The notes under the pieces were generated by a model. The model saw only the letters and a program-made list of their open reading frames with translations, made no database searches and was not told the origin of the DNA. Positions 54,630 to 64,000 of a stretch of 64,000 nt of DNA are shown here, in pieces. Each line of letters begins with the position of its first letter. Within the stretch, counting starts at the first letter, position 1. The stretch lies in contig JABAKD010000030.1 of the NCBI GenBank assembly GCA_012845835.1, positions 3,212,416-3,276,415 on the forward strand. The letters are read 5' to 3'. The stretch comes from Undaria pinnatifida (taxonomy: Eukaryota > Sar > Phaeophyceae > Laminariales > Alariaceae). Both the position numbers and the translations under genes were made by a program.

Positions 54630-55000
54630 TAGAGCGTTGAGTCGGTGAGATTTCACGACTTATAACTAGTCGGTAGGTACCGCTAGCCAACTAACTGACT
54701 TTAGTCGGAAAGTCGGCGGGTGAAGCCAACTGATAGCCGACCGACTTGCCGACTTAAGTCAGGCGAGCGAAGCGAGCTTAATCAGCTTCCCCTGGCCGAA
54801 GGGGCCCCGCCCACAACTAAACAAAGAAAAACATCCTACATTGAACAATCCTTCCTACAAGTATGGAAACCCAATAAGTCGGATAGTCGGCATCCTCGGG
54901 AGACGACTAACTATTATTTCGACTAAAATAACTAGTCGGTGGTCGGCACCTCCGGGAGACGACTAACTATTAGTTCGACTAACAACTAGTCGGACTGACT
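54630..55000 (-). mobile_element. hAT-like MITE (TAGTCGG family), copy 3
   Basis: Reverse orientation relative to copies 1 and 2. It starts TAGAGCGTTGAGTCGG and ends GTCGGACTGACTCTA, again inverted ends. Near the right end a segment of about 53 bp (CTCGGGAGACGACTAACTAT, CTAGTCGG) is duplicated in tandem, which the other copies lack. Confidence 0.8.
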
Positions 55001-55002
55001 CT

Positions 55003-55265
55003 ACGATGATAGCCCCCCCCCCCCAAAACCAGCGATTTTCTTCAACATACGTTTCATGGCTGCCCGACACGAGGAGCGATGCTAGGATGGATGAAGAAAA
55101 TGTATCTTCATGTGTCTCCTTGGTTGCAAAGGACTAAAACGAACGAGATGACATCGAGGTGGCACGTGGACCCGTATTTCAGGAGATACGGCCGGTATCA
55201 TAGGAGCTGGTTTCAAAGCCGGCGATTTTCATTGAAGAAATGTTGGGGCCCGGGCTACCGTAGAA
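55003..55265 (+). repeat. ~260-bp duplicated segment, copy 2
   Basis: Partner of 54070-54350, beginning with an extended C run near 55013-55024. It is followed by GTCGGTGACTTAAG...GACTCACGACTATCTAG (55270-55310), a leftover MITE end. Confidence 0.75.
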
Positions 55266-55310
55266 CGACTCGTCGGTGACTTAAGCCGTGCCGACTCACG
55301 ACTATCTAGC

Positions 55311-57171
55311 TGTACTTTTTTTTTTTTGTGTGTTTTTTTCCGTGGCTTGGGGTTTCTCGCACGAGTGATACTGTTAAGATACGGCCTCGAAAGGCCTGTA
55401 GGTATCCGAATTTGAGATCATTTGGATGGGTTTCGTATGATAAGGTTGGCGGTTTATATTCGGGGAAGTTAGGAATTAGATCGGAGGCACGCGCCTCCGA
55501 TCTCAGAAGCTATCCCGGGCTCTGGTGGAAACGAATAAATCTACGTCCCTACGAAGGCTACGAAAGTGAGTACTCTCCGAGGACCTGCTCAATTGGCAGA
55601 CCTGCAGGGGGCACTCTGTGTCCCCCACCTTTAATTTAACAATACCCCCCCCCTTTTTCCTTTGTTCGAGCTTTTTGAGTTTTTTCCTGCGCGCTGTTCC
55701 ATTTTTTTTTTGCGATATATATCGTATGAATCCGCAATACGAATGGAATGGAATGTGGTAAGAATGCTACGTACGCTGCTCCAAAGCATGTATCTCCTAA
55801 TTTTTTTGTCGTCCGCCCACCGTGAGGAATGTACCCAGAGTCACTCGTTCGCGGGGGGCGCCCCCATTTCGTGAGACGCATGCTATGCTACGATGGATGT
55901 AGCACTTTTCGTGTGATTTTTTTTTCTGAACGCCGGGGCTCCTTGACCCAAAATCGTCGGGAAAACCTGCCATTTATTTTTGCACAGTTCTCCTTGTGTA
56001 CACAGGTCTAGACAGACCATGGGATTTGTCGTCGTGCATATACCAGGTAGGGCAGTTTTATTTTCCTCCAAAATCACGTCTGGGACGGGTCTCAAGCCCC
56101 CAAACTGATGAACCTGACAAAAAAAAGTGGTGCACACCTCGATCGTAGCACGCGTCGTGAGGAATATATTCTGCCTAGCCCTGTTACGTCTGTCTTTTAG
56201 CATTCCATGTAGGGAAATAATGCATATATAATAAGCTTTGAGCCTAGCCAGCGAGAGCCCATGGAGAGCCGAGTAAAGACACCGGAGCCCATGAGGGGCA
56301 CGCTTCCCAACACCGACCAACCACGCATCCCCCACTCGGAGTACCGTGACACGCCCCCCGTGAGGGATACACAGAGTCACTCGTTCAGCGCGAGCGGTGA
56401 AAAATCCGGCAGGGGAAATGGAGGCGCACCCCCTCCGACCGTCGTCTTGGTCGTTTGCGCACGCACTCCTCTCTGCCTCCCTTTTCTGTGCCTGCTGACG
56501 CGTGCTACACGATAGAAGTGCACACACCCAGCACTTATTTTTTTCTGGGGTTCCTCAATTTCGGAGCTTGTAACATGCCTCCCAAAAACTGATTTGGAGA
56601 AAAATAAAAATAACAACTGCTAGACCGGTCCGGAAGAACAATCCCCCACGGCCTAGGTAGCACACAGCAAGAATCATGAAGAAAAAAAATGACCTACGTA
56701 TTATTATTTTTTTTTCCGGCGATTTTGGGTTAAGGAGCCCCGTCATTCAGAAAACGAAATAGCCGAAAAAAAGGTATACCTCTGTTATTGTAGCACGGGT
56801 CTGCTTCCGGCTTAGCAACGCTTTAATTGGTATCATCGGGCTAACACGTATATATAGTTGGTACACTATTTGACTAGGCGCTGTGCATTGCCAGATACAG
56901 CACGTGAAGAAAAAAAAATCGATGTCGTCACATTCTTAAGTCAGGCAGACGTGTCTGTATGCATGTATGTGGAGAAAATGAAAGGAAATCATGTTTCTAA
57001 TAGTACATCAAGACCGCGGGGAGTATAGCCTCGTCACAGGGCGGTATGTTGTATGTACTGCACTCTGTGCCCCCGCTCTCTCCCGCCCCCCTCCCTTCGA
57101 ATTCGTCTATTTTTTTCGTGCCCTCGCGTGAGCTTCCTGGTTTCATTTCCTCTGGGAGGTTTTCTGGTATA
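55311..57171. other. No supported gene
   Basis: Single copies of the 81-bp repeat motif lie at about 55918-55965 (opposite strand) and 56708-56800, and a TACCAGGTA at 56041-56049. The 214-codon frame at 55883-56527 (- strand) has no recognisable domain and spans one of these repeats. Confidence 0.4.
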
Positions 57172-57560
57172 ATATGTTAAGGATTTTAGTGGGGTATTAG
57201 TCCGTTTGACCACTTGCAAAAGGTTAACCAATAGCTTACCCAAACTAAGAAGCCTTATAACACTCTCCCCCCCTGAAACGGCGGGATAGCAGGTCGGCCG
57301 GATATACGGGCGGACCTGTCATTTATCCAAGCCGTTTCATTTCCTGGGGATACCAGGGAGAGTATTTTCCAAGTTCGACATGGGGAAAATCTGAAAAGTT
57401 TATTGTTGTGGATGGTGGGGATCGAACCCACGACCCAAGAAACCCATGGTCTGTCGACGACGCCATTTATTGAGGAATTAGTGGGGCATTAGCCCGTTTG
57501 ACCACTTGCAACTGGTTAACCAATTTCTTACCCAAACTAAGCCTTATAACATATACTTCT
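57172..57560 (-). mobile_element. tRNA-derived element S1, copy 2
   Basis: Same architecture as 21370-21745: 85-bp block (57175-57260), middle, 85-bp block (57472-57555). On the - strand the middle has TGGCGTCGTCGAC (A-box-like) and GGGTTCGATCCCC (a good B box). The nearly symmetrical flanks argue that the whole unit is one element. Confidence 0.75.
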
Positions 57561-57744
57561 CAAAACAATAGAAGGCCGGAGACAGGTGCTACTTTTTGTG
57601 CTGCTTGTAAAACAAAAAGGTGTTTTTGGTTCTTGTTTTTTTCTGCTCATACATCAATCCTTCTATTAAGATAATCTGTTGTCGCACTTTTCCTTCCTCC
57701 TCCCTCCCTAAAAACGTTGCTGTTGTTTGTTGTTTTCTCACATT

Positions 57745-57835
57745 AACCCCTTTACAACTGGAAACCCGTTTTGGGGGACAAAATTACTTGGATTTAGTAT
57801 AGGGAGGGGTTCGGGGGTTCTAAAGGGGTTAACTC
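57745..57835 (+). repeat. R1 repeat, single copy
   Basis: ACAACTGGAAACCCGTTTTG, GGGGGACAAAATTACTTGGA, AGTATAGGGAGGGGTT, then TTCTAAAGGGGTTAA as in the 19-kb units. Confidence 0.85.
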
Positions 57836-58086
57836 CTGTCAAAAAATCTAGAGTCCATGGTCACACAAAGGTGCTGGAGCCCTAGGAAGATCCGGAAAAA
57901 CAAATGAAATCAAGATTCGTCCGGGAAATACCACGCTTTCCCGCCTAAAACGCACGATACGAAGAAGGCGCACAAGTGAAAAGATCCAATGTGCAAACTG
58001 AACTCACATGGCCGCGGGTATCCACTCTCAACTAATAAACGTAACTCAGATCCGGGGTCATAATGCAGGCTCCTCTCCCCCCTCCG

Positions 58087-58256
58087 TTCTATGTTAAGGT
58101 ATTATTGGGGTCTTAGTCCGTTTGACCACTTGCAAAAGGTTAAGCTATAGCTTACCCAAACTAAGAAGCCTTCTAACACTCTCCCCCCCCGAAACGGCGG
58201 GATAGCAGGTCGGCCGGATATACGGGCGGACCTGTCAATATCCAAGCGGTGTCATT
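58087..58256 (-). mobile_element. tRNA-derived element S1, truncated copy nested in another repeat
   Basis: One 85-bp block and about 80 bp of the middle, lacking the tRNA-like part. It interrupts the CTCCCCCCTCC | CACTACGGTACGTGCC sequence that is continuous in the 315-bp units at 20820 and 21135, so it is an insertion into an older repeat. Confidence 0.75.
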
Positions 58257-58287
58257 TTCCCACTACGTACGGTACGTGCCTTCACAG

Positions 58288-58590
58288 GGGTGTATATCCT
58301 CAGCTCCAGAGTGACTGGAGCCTGTCCTGTGACCACGGACTTGATTATGCGAGTTAATGTGACAACAACATATCGTACAACAAGACGAAGGATAGACTAT
58401 AAAAGTAGTATTATTACAAATAGCAGTTTCTTTGTTTTGTTTCATTTTTTTTGGTGGGTTTTGTTCTGTAAATGAATGCAGCTGCTGGCTATACTTCGTT
58501 GTTGTTCTTGTTGTTGTTCTCACATTAACTCGCATAATCAAGTCCGTGGTCACAGGACAGGCTCCAGTCACTCTGGAGCTGAGGAATACT
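58288..58590. mobile_element. Inverted-repeat element of family RC, about 300 bp
   Basis: The left arm (about 58297-58375) and right arm (about 58505-58588) are nearly perfect inverted copies of the 80-bp RC end: CCTCAGCTCCAGAGTGACTG and its complement at the tips, GTTAATGTGA and its complement inside. About 130 bp of unrelated sequence lies between. This is a MITE-like foldback layout. Confidence 0.8.
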
Positions 58591-58619
58591 TCGTATCATA
58601 TGAATGAGAGAGATATTGA

Positions 58620-58850
58620 TGTTGTCGTTTCTCACAATAACTCGCAGAATCCAGTTCGTGGTCACAGAACAGGCTCCAGTCACTCTGGAGCTGAGGAATA
58701 CCCCATGGAAAAACACCAACAACCCAAGGTGGTACACGCTATCACAGCTGACGCAAGTCATGCCTCCACCAGAAACATGTAAAAGTGAAATCGGGAGTCA
58801 GCCTACGATGTGCCAGGTCCAAACCGGTGCATACTGGAGGAGGAGCTGAT
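58620..58850 (+). repeat. Dispersed repeat family RC, second long copy
   Basis: TCACAATAACTCGCAGAATC, GCTCCAGTCACTCTGGAGCT, ATCACAGCTGACGCAAGTCA, CAGCCTACGATGTGCCAGGT: co-linear with 22262-22490. Confidence 0.8.
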
Positions 58851-60599
58851 GATGGACCTTGTGGGAGGACATTCAAAAGTTGTACCTGGTACCTGTTTTT
58901 TCACCTTTTTTTTTATTCGTTATATTTTTCTTGCTATATTTCAGTAGTATTATTTAGTGTGGTTGGCTGTGAGTGAGAGAATCTTTAAGCTGTACCTTGG
59001 GCGATCAAACTGGTGGTGTAACTTCTCTTTTGGCTTTCTTTTCGGCTTTTCTTCTCGATCATAACGTAATTGATCACAGCAGTAACTACAGCATCAGATA
59101 TTACAAACAGTTGCGCCTGTGTGAGTGGGAGAGATGTTTCCGACTGCGCCTTGGATCTTGTGGGAGGTCAACCAAAAAAGTCTTACACCATGAATGATTC
59201 ACGGATTGATTGTTGAGCGTTTTTTTACCCCTCGTCTGGCGCGGCAGTGGGCGATAGTAGTAGTGATGTGCTGCGATGATGGTTACGGTCTGCACCGAAA
59301 TCTCCTTTCAAGAGCGGCAGATGGTATATCGGCAATCAATGCGTGCCACACAGGAAAGTTGATGTGTGGGTGGATGAAAAGAGTAGAGTAAAGCAAGCGT
59401 GCATACTCCTATTACTCGTTTTCCCTATAGTCTAGTCTATAGTATGTGTGATATCATTGCCAGTCGCAAGTCCCTGTCAACATCCGCTATATACGTTGCT
59501 GCCCTGTGTGTGTATGTATATGTGTGTTGTCATGGTCACAAGTGGTACTACATTAGGTACTTCTTGTCAACATTCGCTTGCTGTGCTATGCTGTTGCACG
59601 CTCAAGAAAGGTAACAAGTAACTTATTGCAAACGTAAGACTCTAGAAAAGTTTCGGCTACTCGTAGCTGAAGAAAGATGGGATTCTATGCCAGCTCAGTC
59701 CTCGTACGAAAACCTCCCGCAGCTGTGTAGCCATGATTTGATATATTCTAGAAGCATGCCTGTCGAAAACACGAACGAACCATAGAAATTGTTCGTTCCT
59801 CGAAAAATTAACCGACCTAACCCTTTACTAATATTAGGTGGAAAAAAAAACAACACTATTTCCAAGTATTATTGTCGCAAAAAAAGATAAAAGTGGTTAT
59901 TAAGAAGCCGAGACACTGGCCCAAGATAAGTTTCATTTTTGAAAAAGGGTGAGTTTCGTTCTAAGCTACGTAATAACCTTAAATAGAGAGCACAAATAAC
60001 CGCTCCCGAATCCCCCCCCCCAGAAGATGCAAGACTGGGTTTCTTGAGGGAGTCTTTCTTATGGGAGAGCCAGTATGATGATCGTGTAATGCGAGGCCCG
60101 TGAGTAAGTTTGCACAGCAATGTATGGTGGTAATTGTAATGAAAATGGCTACAAAAACGTACGAGGTATATGAATTACACTTTGTTTGGTACGTGGACAT
60201 TTATTGTCCTGAAAATGCTTTTTTGGCCGGATTTTCTCCGGAAAAATTCCATACAGGTCAGCCCGGGGTTGTGGTTAGGGATGTATACCAGGGGCAGGTG
60301 ATATAAAGGGATGTCTTCTTGCTACAACCCTCAAATTTGTCCCCTTTAAGGGTTTATAATTTCCGCGCATATTATATTGAAGTTTCTACCCACCCATTTG
60401 TTCAAACGCCCCACCTACAATCGAAATCGGCCACAGTAATAAACGCTTCTACTCGTACGCAATTGATATCACGTCATTATCTTTCTAGCCATCCATGACG
60501 TAGATTTCATTCATTCCCCCCCGCTCTTCCCCCCCCAACGCCCCCTCCTTCCCCACCACTCGCACGATCGCCTAGACCTAGCACCACGCGTATAGCGAG
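58851..60599. other. No supported gene
   Basis: A TACCTGGTA lies at 58883-58891. Short frames on both strands have no recognised domain; the - strand at about 60030 repeats the LKKPSLA peptide also seen near 4240. Confidence 0.35.
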
Positions 60600-60700
60600 C
60601 CCCTACATACATGTTTAATACGCACGATCTGAGTATCACACACAAGCTTGCAAAGATGAGTTTTGACCAAATCTTCGATCTCACAGCTGGAGTATTTTAC
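60600..60700 (-). repeat. Dispersed repeat family RA copy
   Basis: TACGCACGATCTGAGTATCA, AAGCTTGCAAAGATGAG and TCGATCTCACAGCTGGAGT. Confidence 0.8.
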
Positions 60701-60718
60701 AGGATATGAGACCTAAAC

Positions 60719-60772
60719 CTCTTGAACCCCCCGCCCTCGCCCCCCCCCCCGCCTCCCCCCCCGCAACCCTCG

Positions 60773-60812
<40 letters not shown>

Positions 60813-60935
60813 ACCCTCGACCCCCCCCCCCCCCCCCCAACCCGCACCATCGCCTAGACCTAGCACCACGCGTATAGCAAACCCCTACATCTATGCGACA
60901 TGATTTTTTCGACCCCCCCCCCCCCCCCCCCCACG
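60719..60935 (+). repeat. Long homopolymeric C tracts
   Basis: Runs of C from about 60772 to 60838, broken by GACCCTCGA, and again at about 60915-60932. The - strand is G-rich and could form G-quadruplexes. The exact length may be unreliable in an assembly. The Pro- and Gly-rich frames here are artefacts. Confidence 0.9.
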
Positions 60936-60939
60936 TCCT

Positions 60940-61260
60940 TAAAAACTCCGCCCTCCTCTCACCAGTTATTCGACTCACAAAATTCACTTTATAAAACTGA
61001 TGCATTTTCTTCCACAGCTGTCAGATTTTGTCCCCCTCATAAACGGGTTTTATAGTTTCCGCGCACAGACTGACTAACATCACCCTGTTGACCCTGATAG
61101 CTACACTGTAGTTGCAAGCCTTTAAGGGGAGTCGCCGACCTATATCCTTAATTAATGAGGACACACAACCCGTAATACGCGCGATCGGAGTATCACACAC
61201 AGCTTGCAAAGACGAGTTTCGACAAAATCTTCGATCTCACAGCAGCTGGGGTGTATTTTA
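60940..61260 (-). repeat. Dispersed repeat family RA, long copy
   Basis: Inverse match of 18066-18400 over the whole length, including GTCCCCCTCATAAACGGGTT, CATCACCCTGTTGACCCTGA and GGGGAGTCGCCGACCTATAT. Confidence 0.85.
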
Positions 61261-61599
61261 ATTGTTATGACATACCTGGTAGAAGGTTCAGGGCGTTTCA
61301 TCCAAAATCCCTTCTCGTGATGATACCGGAGTCACATGCGCCGTTTTTCATATTTTCCAATGCTGTATCCTGTACCCAACTTGCTATTTTTCTATACATG
61401 GTCTGCATAACATAGAGGGCTCGGGAGGGCCGGCACTGCAACCGATAACTAATCACAACATCGTCGGCTGGCTCTGCTGGCTGCCGCACGCAATAATAAT
61501 AGTAACTACAAACCGGGATACCGTCCCAGGTCAGATTTTTTATCTGAGGTATCCCGCAGAGTGGGGGTAGCACTTTCTGAGCCAAACGTTTCTGACCAA

Positions 61600-62031
61600 A
61601 TATGTCGGCTGAAGGTCTAGGTTTGTCCCGTCAAGGCGTGTCTTTAGACGTAATGTACCAGTTTTAGTTTGGAGCGGTCCTTGACAATTGTCCGTCACAA
61701 GTCCTCAATATGTCGGCTGAAGGTCTAGGTTTGTCCCGTCAAGGCGTGTCTTTTAACGTGATACACTGGTTTTAGTATGGAGCGGTCCTTGACGGTTGTC
61801 CGTCACAAGTCCACAATATGTCGGCTGAAGGTCTAGGTTTGTCCCGTCAAGGCGTGTCTTTGGACGTGATACACTGGTTTTAGTATGGAGCGGTCCTTGA
61901 CGGTTGTCCGTCACAAGTCCAAAATATGTCGGTTGAAGTTCTAGGTTTGTCGCGTCAAGGCGTGTCTTTAGACGTGATATACTGGTTCAAGTATAAAGCT
62001 GTCCTTGACGGTTGTCCGGCACAAGTCAAGA
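61600..62031 (+). repeat. 108-bp tandem array, four copies
   Basis: Units start at 61600, 61708, 61816 and 61924 (ATATGTCGG). Each has TCTAGGTTTGTC, GTCAAGGCGTGTCTTT and GGTCCTTGAC or a variant. The last copy is the most diverged. The array stops abruptly at 62032, where sequence related to family RD begins. Confidence 0.95.
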
Positions 62032-62084
62032 GTGCCAGTTCCTGCGCACAGATATTTCGGTAGGGCCGCGCGCACGAAAACGTC

Positions 62085-62205
62085 TCCGAGGTGTCAATGT
62101 TTCGGGGTGAGATATTCACCTCCTCCTCCTCCTCATGTTAGGAGCTCTCAGAAAAATCTTAGAATCTGCTGATACCCCTAGATACCTAGAGCGTGGGATG
62201 ACTCA
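62085..62205 (+). repeat. Dispersed repeat family RD, copy 3
   Basis: TCGGGGTGAGATATTCACCT, (CTC)n, TTAGGAGCTC, TCTTAGAATCTGCTGATACC and GCGTGGGATGA, in the order seen at 12880 and 51295. Confidence 0.75.
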
Positions 62206-62374
62206 TCTGAGAAAGGGTGCGCGTGCGTTCTAGTCTAACTCTCTGAGAAAGGTTGTGTTCTAGTAGTCCAACCTGAGCGAATTTCTTGTTTTTTTTCCTC
62301 GAAGACCCCAGGCTGAGCTTCTTGCACGGAGTTCTTTCATTTTTTTTCTTCTTTTTTACCACACTTATTTTCCA

Positions 62375-62665
62375 GCTTCTGGACAAGCCATAGTCACAGG
62401 TGTCGTCCCCTCTTCCCCCCGGTTCTTGCCTTCACTTTTTTATCGCGCATTTAGGGTTCAGCAATCCCACTGCTCGTCGATTTTTTTATCGAGTGTTGCT
62501 GACTCACGCTCTCCCGCTTTTCCGCAAGTCAATTTGAGCACAAGAAAAAGTCCCAACGAGTTTATACGAGTATGCACTCGGCGGGGCTCGAACTCGCGGA
62601 ACTGACCTATACCAGGCTCGAGGATAACCTGGTACGCCACCGGGGCGACCGATCATATGGTCCCA
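62375..62665 (-). mobile_element. tRNA-derived element S2, copy 2
   Basis: Close match of 24190-24490. On the - strand: TGGCGTACCAGG (A-box-like), GAGTTCGAGCCCC (B-box-like) about 43 bases on, then TGCATACTCGTATAAACTCG and the conserved body. T-stem pairing is 4 of 5, while the acceptor stem is absent, as expected for a SINE head rather than a tRNA gene. Confidence 0.75.
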
Positions 62666-64000
62666 GGAGGGCCGGTAACTACAATAGTGTAGTCGAGTCA
62701 CGACACCGGCTGGCTGCGGAACGCAATGACGACAAAAAAAAACGGAATGTTGACCCACGCTAGATTTCGGAATGTTGACCCACGCTAGATTTCTTATCGG
62801 CGAGACAGTGTGTCTGTTTCGCGCTAATAACCGTAATAGTGTATAACCTATTATAACCTCATTATTTATATATTACACGGCACGTGACGTGTCAGCTCCT
62901 AGCGGGTGTACGTCTACGTAGGCTCGCTTTCGGATGACCCGATAAAAAAAAGCCTACCAGGTATAAGATTTCAGAGGCAAACGGAGGTCACGGTTAGGGA
63001 ATATAACCGATCGCGAAGATCTTGTTTCAACGGAAATTGTCTCGTATACGTTTGTTATGGGGGCTCTTTTCCTATAAGAGGACCGGCGGTGATGTTGCCG
63101 CACGCAACAGTAGTAGTAGTTGGCGCGGGCGCGTATACAATGTAAGATGTGACTGCACCGCACGCACGCATTGTGAAAAAAATTATTTCCCTCTGTTAGA
63201 TAGACCACATAGATTATTTGTCTCCAAGTATTTGATCATCTCGCGTACGTGCACTGCTACTGCTTGTGATACCCGCCGAGCGCCAACCATGATAGGTTAT
63301 ACCCCTCGTGGGCCCCACGATGCCTGGAAAAAATACTACCTGAGTAAAAGCACACCGCCACGGTTGTACATACGACAAAATCATGACACCGGCCACAAGC
63401 AGTCCGGCGTAATATGTTCGCTCACACAAAAAACTTCACCCGCGTCCTTGGGTATAACTACTTGAAATTTGTGTAGGATAACCCTTGCAGTGGAAAAAAA
63501 AACGTTTCTAACCAACAAACACCTTCACATCACCCTTGTCAGCAAGCAGACTGGGCCACAACTACTTGTACGATAGTAGATAGCTGGTCGAGCTTGACAC
63601 ACAACCCTTTCGCCCCGGTCGGAACACATACGCCATGCTGGGCATGCCGGGCACGTTCGACTCACGACCAAAAAAATAACCAAGCGTTGTTACCTGGTAC
63701 CTGGTACCAGTACGTTGTTACTTGCCTGCTGGGCGCGCAATAAGGCACAGGCGATCTGTCGACAGCAGCCTGCTTTGTGCGCAACGCACAGAGCCTCACT
63801 TTCGCTACTTGTTAGCTCTGTGCGCAATACACAGGCAGCCGCTCAACAAGTCTTGTTTACAACGGCCCCTTCAACCCGTCTTGTCATCACATACATACGC
63901 CAGATATACCGAGCAACATACACCAGATGTATCATCACGTATCATACGTCAGATATTCCGAGCGATATTATACACCCGATATTCTTGACGAATCTCCGTA
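62666..64000. other. No supported gene
   Basis: TACCWGGTA palindromes at 62955, 63691 and 63698 (the last two overlap). A short duplication GGAATGTTGACCCACGCTAG occurs at 62744 and 62769. No exon recognised. Confidence 0.4.

Noticed and set aside
1-64000. CRISPR arrays, bacterial operons, rRNA genes
   Set aside because: No short regularly spaced repeats with unique spacers, no ribosome-binding-site-led gene clusters and no rRNA-like segment. The spliced genes and retroelements point to a nuclear genome.

Overview
This window looks like nuclear DNA from a photosynthetic stramenopile (ochrophyte alga). It is gene-poor and packed with repeats. The case rests on spliced genes with GT-AG and GC-AG introns, a nuclear bactofilin gene (a bacterial-type cytoskeletal family that I recall being reported in stramenopiles), a short interstitial TTAGGG run, CAG-rich coding tracts, and several families of LTR, hAT-like and tRNA-derived repeats. 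The species cannot be told from the sequence alone.

Only two cellular genes could be supported. (1) On the + strand at 9256-12734, a two-exon gene encodes a 787-residue protein: a C2H2 zinc finger, a TruA/PUS1-like pseudouridine synthase domain that seems to lack the usual catalytic aspartate, a Q/E-rich linker, and a C-terminal 2-oxoglutarate/Fe(II) oxygenase-like domain. (2) On the - strand, a three-exon bactofilin gene runs from 31706 down to 16275. It encodes 203 residues, and its last intron is about 14.5 kb with a GC donor. All exon phases agree and the bactofilin repeat runs across the junction without a gap. Nearly everything between 16.5 and 31 kb is therefore probably intron, filled with mobile-element debris.

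Layout: 0.6-2.0 kb is a tandem repeat interrupted by a hAT-like element with a clean 8-bp target duplication. 2.5-9.2 kb is mostly featureless with scattered repeat copies. 9.2-12.7 kb is the zinc finger/PUS/oxygenase gene. 12.8-16.2 kb is intergenic. 16.3-31.7 kb is the bactofilin gene with its giant intron. 33.8-38.8 kb holds LTR-like repeats and a dead, internally deleted Ty3/gypsy element on the - strand. 39-51 kb holds LTR fragments, a higher-order minisatellite and more fragments of the same gypsy family. 51.9-56.8 kb holds three copies of a hAT-like MITE and tandem arrays. 57-64 kb holds tRNA-derived repeats, an inverted-repeat element, homopolymeric C tracts and a 108-bp tandem array.

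The least expected signal is a 9-bp palindrome, TACCWGGTA. I count 29 exact copies in 64 kb, against about 0.5 expected by chance. The copies lie in many unrelated contexts, so no single repeat family accounts for them.
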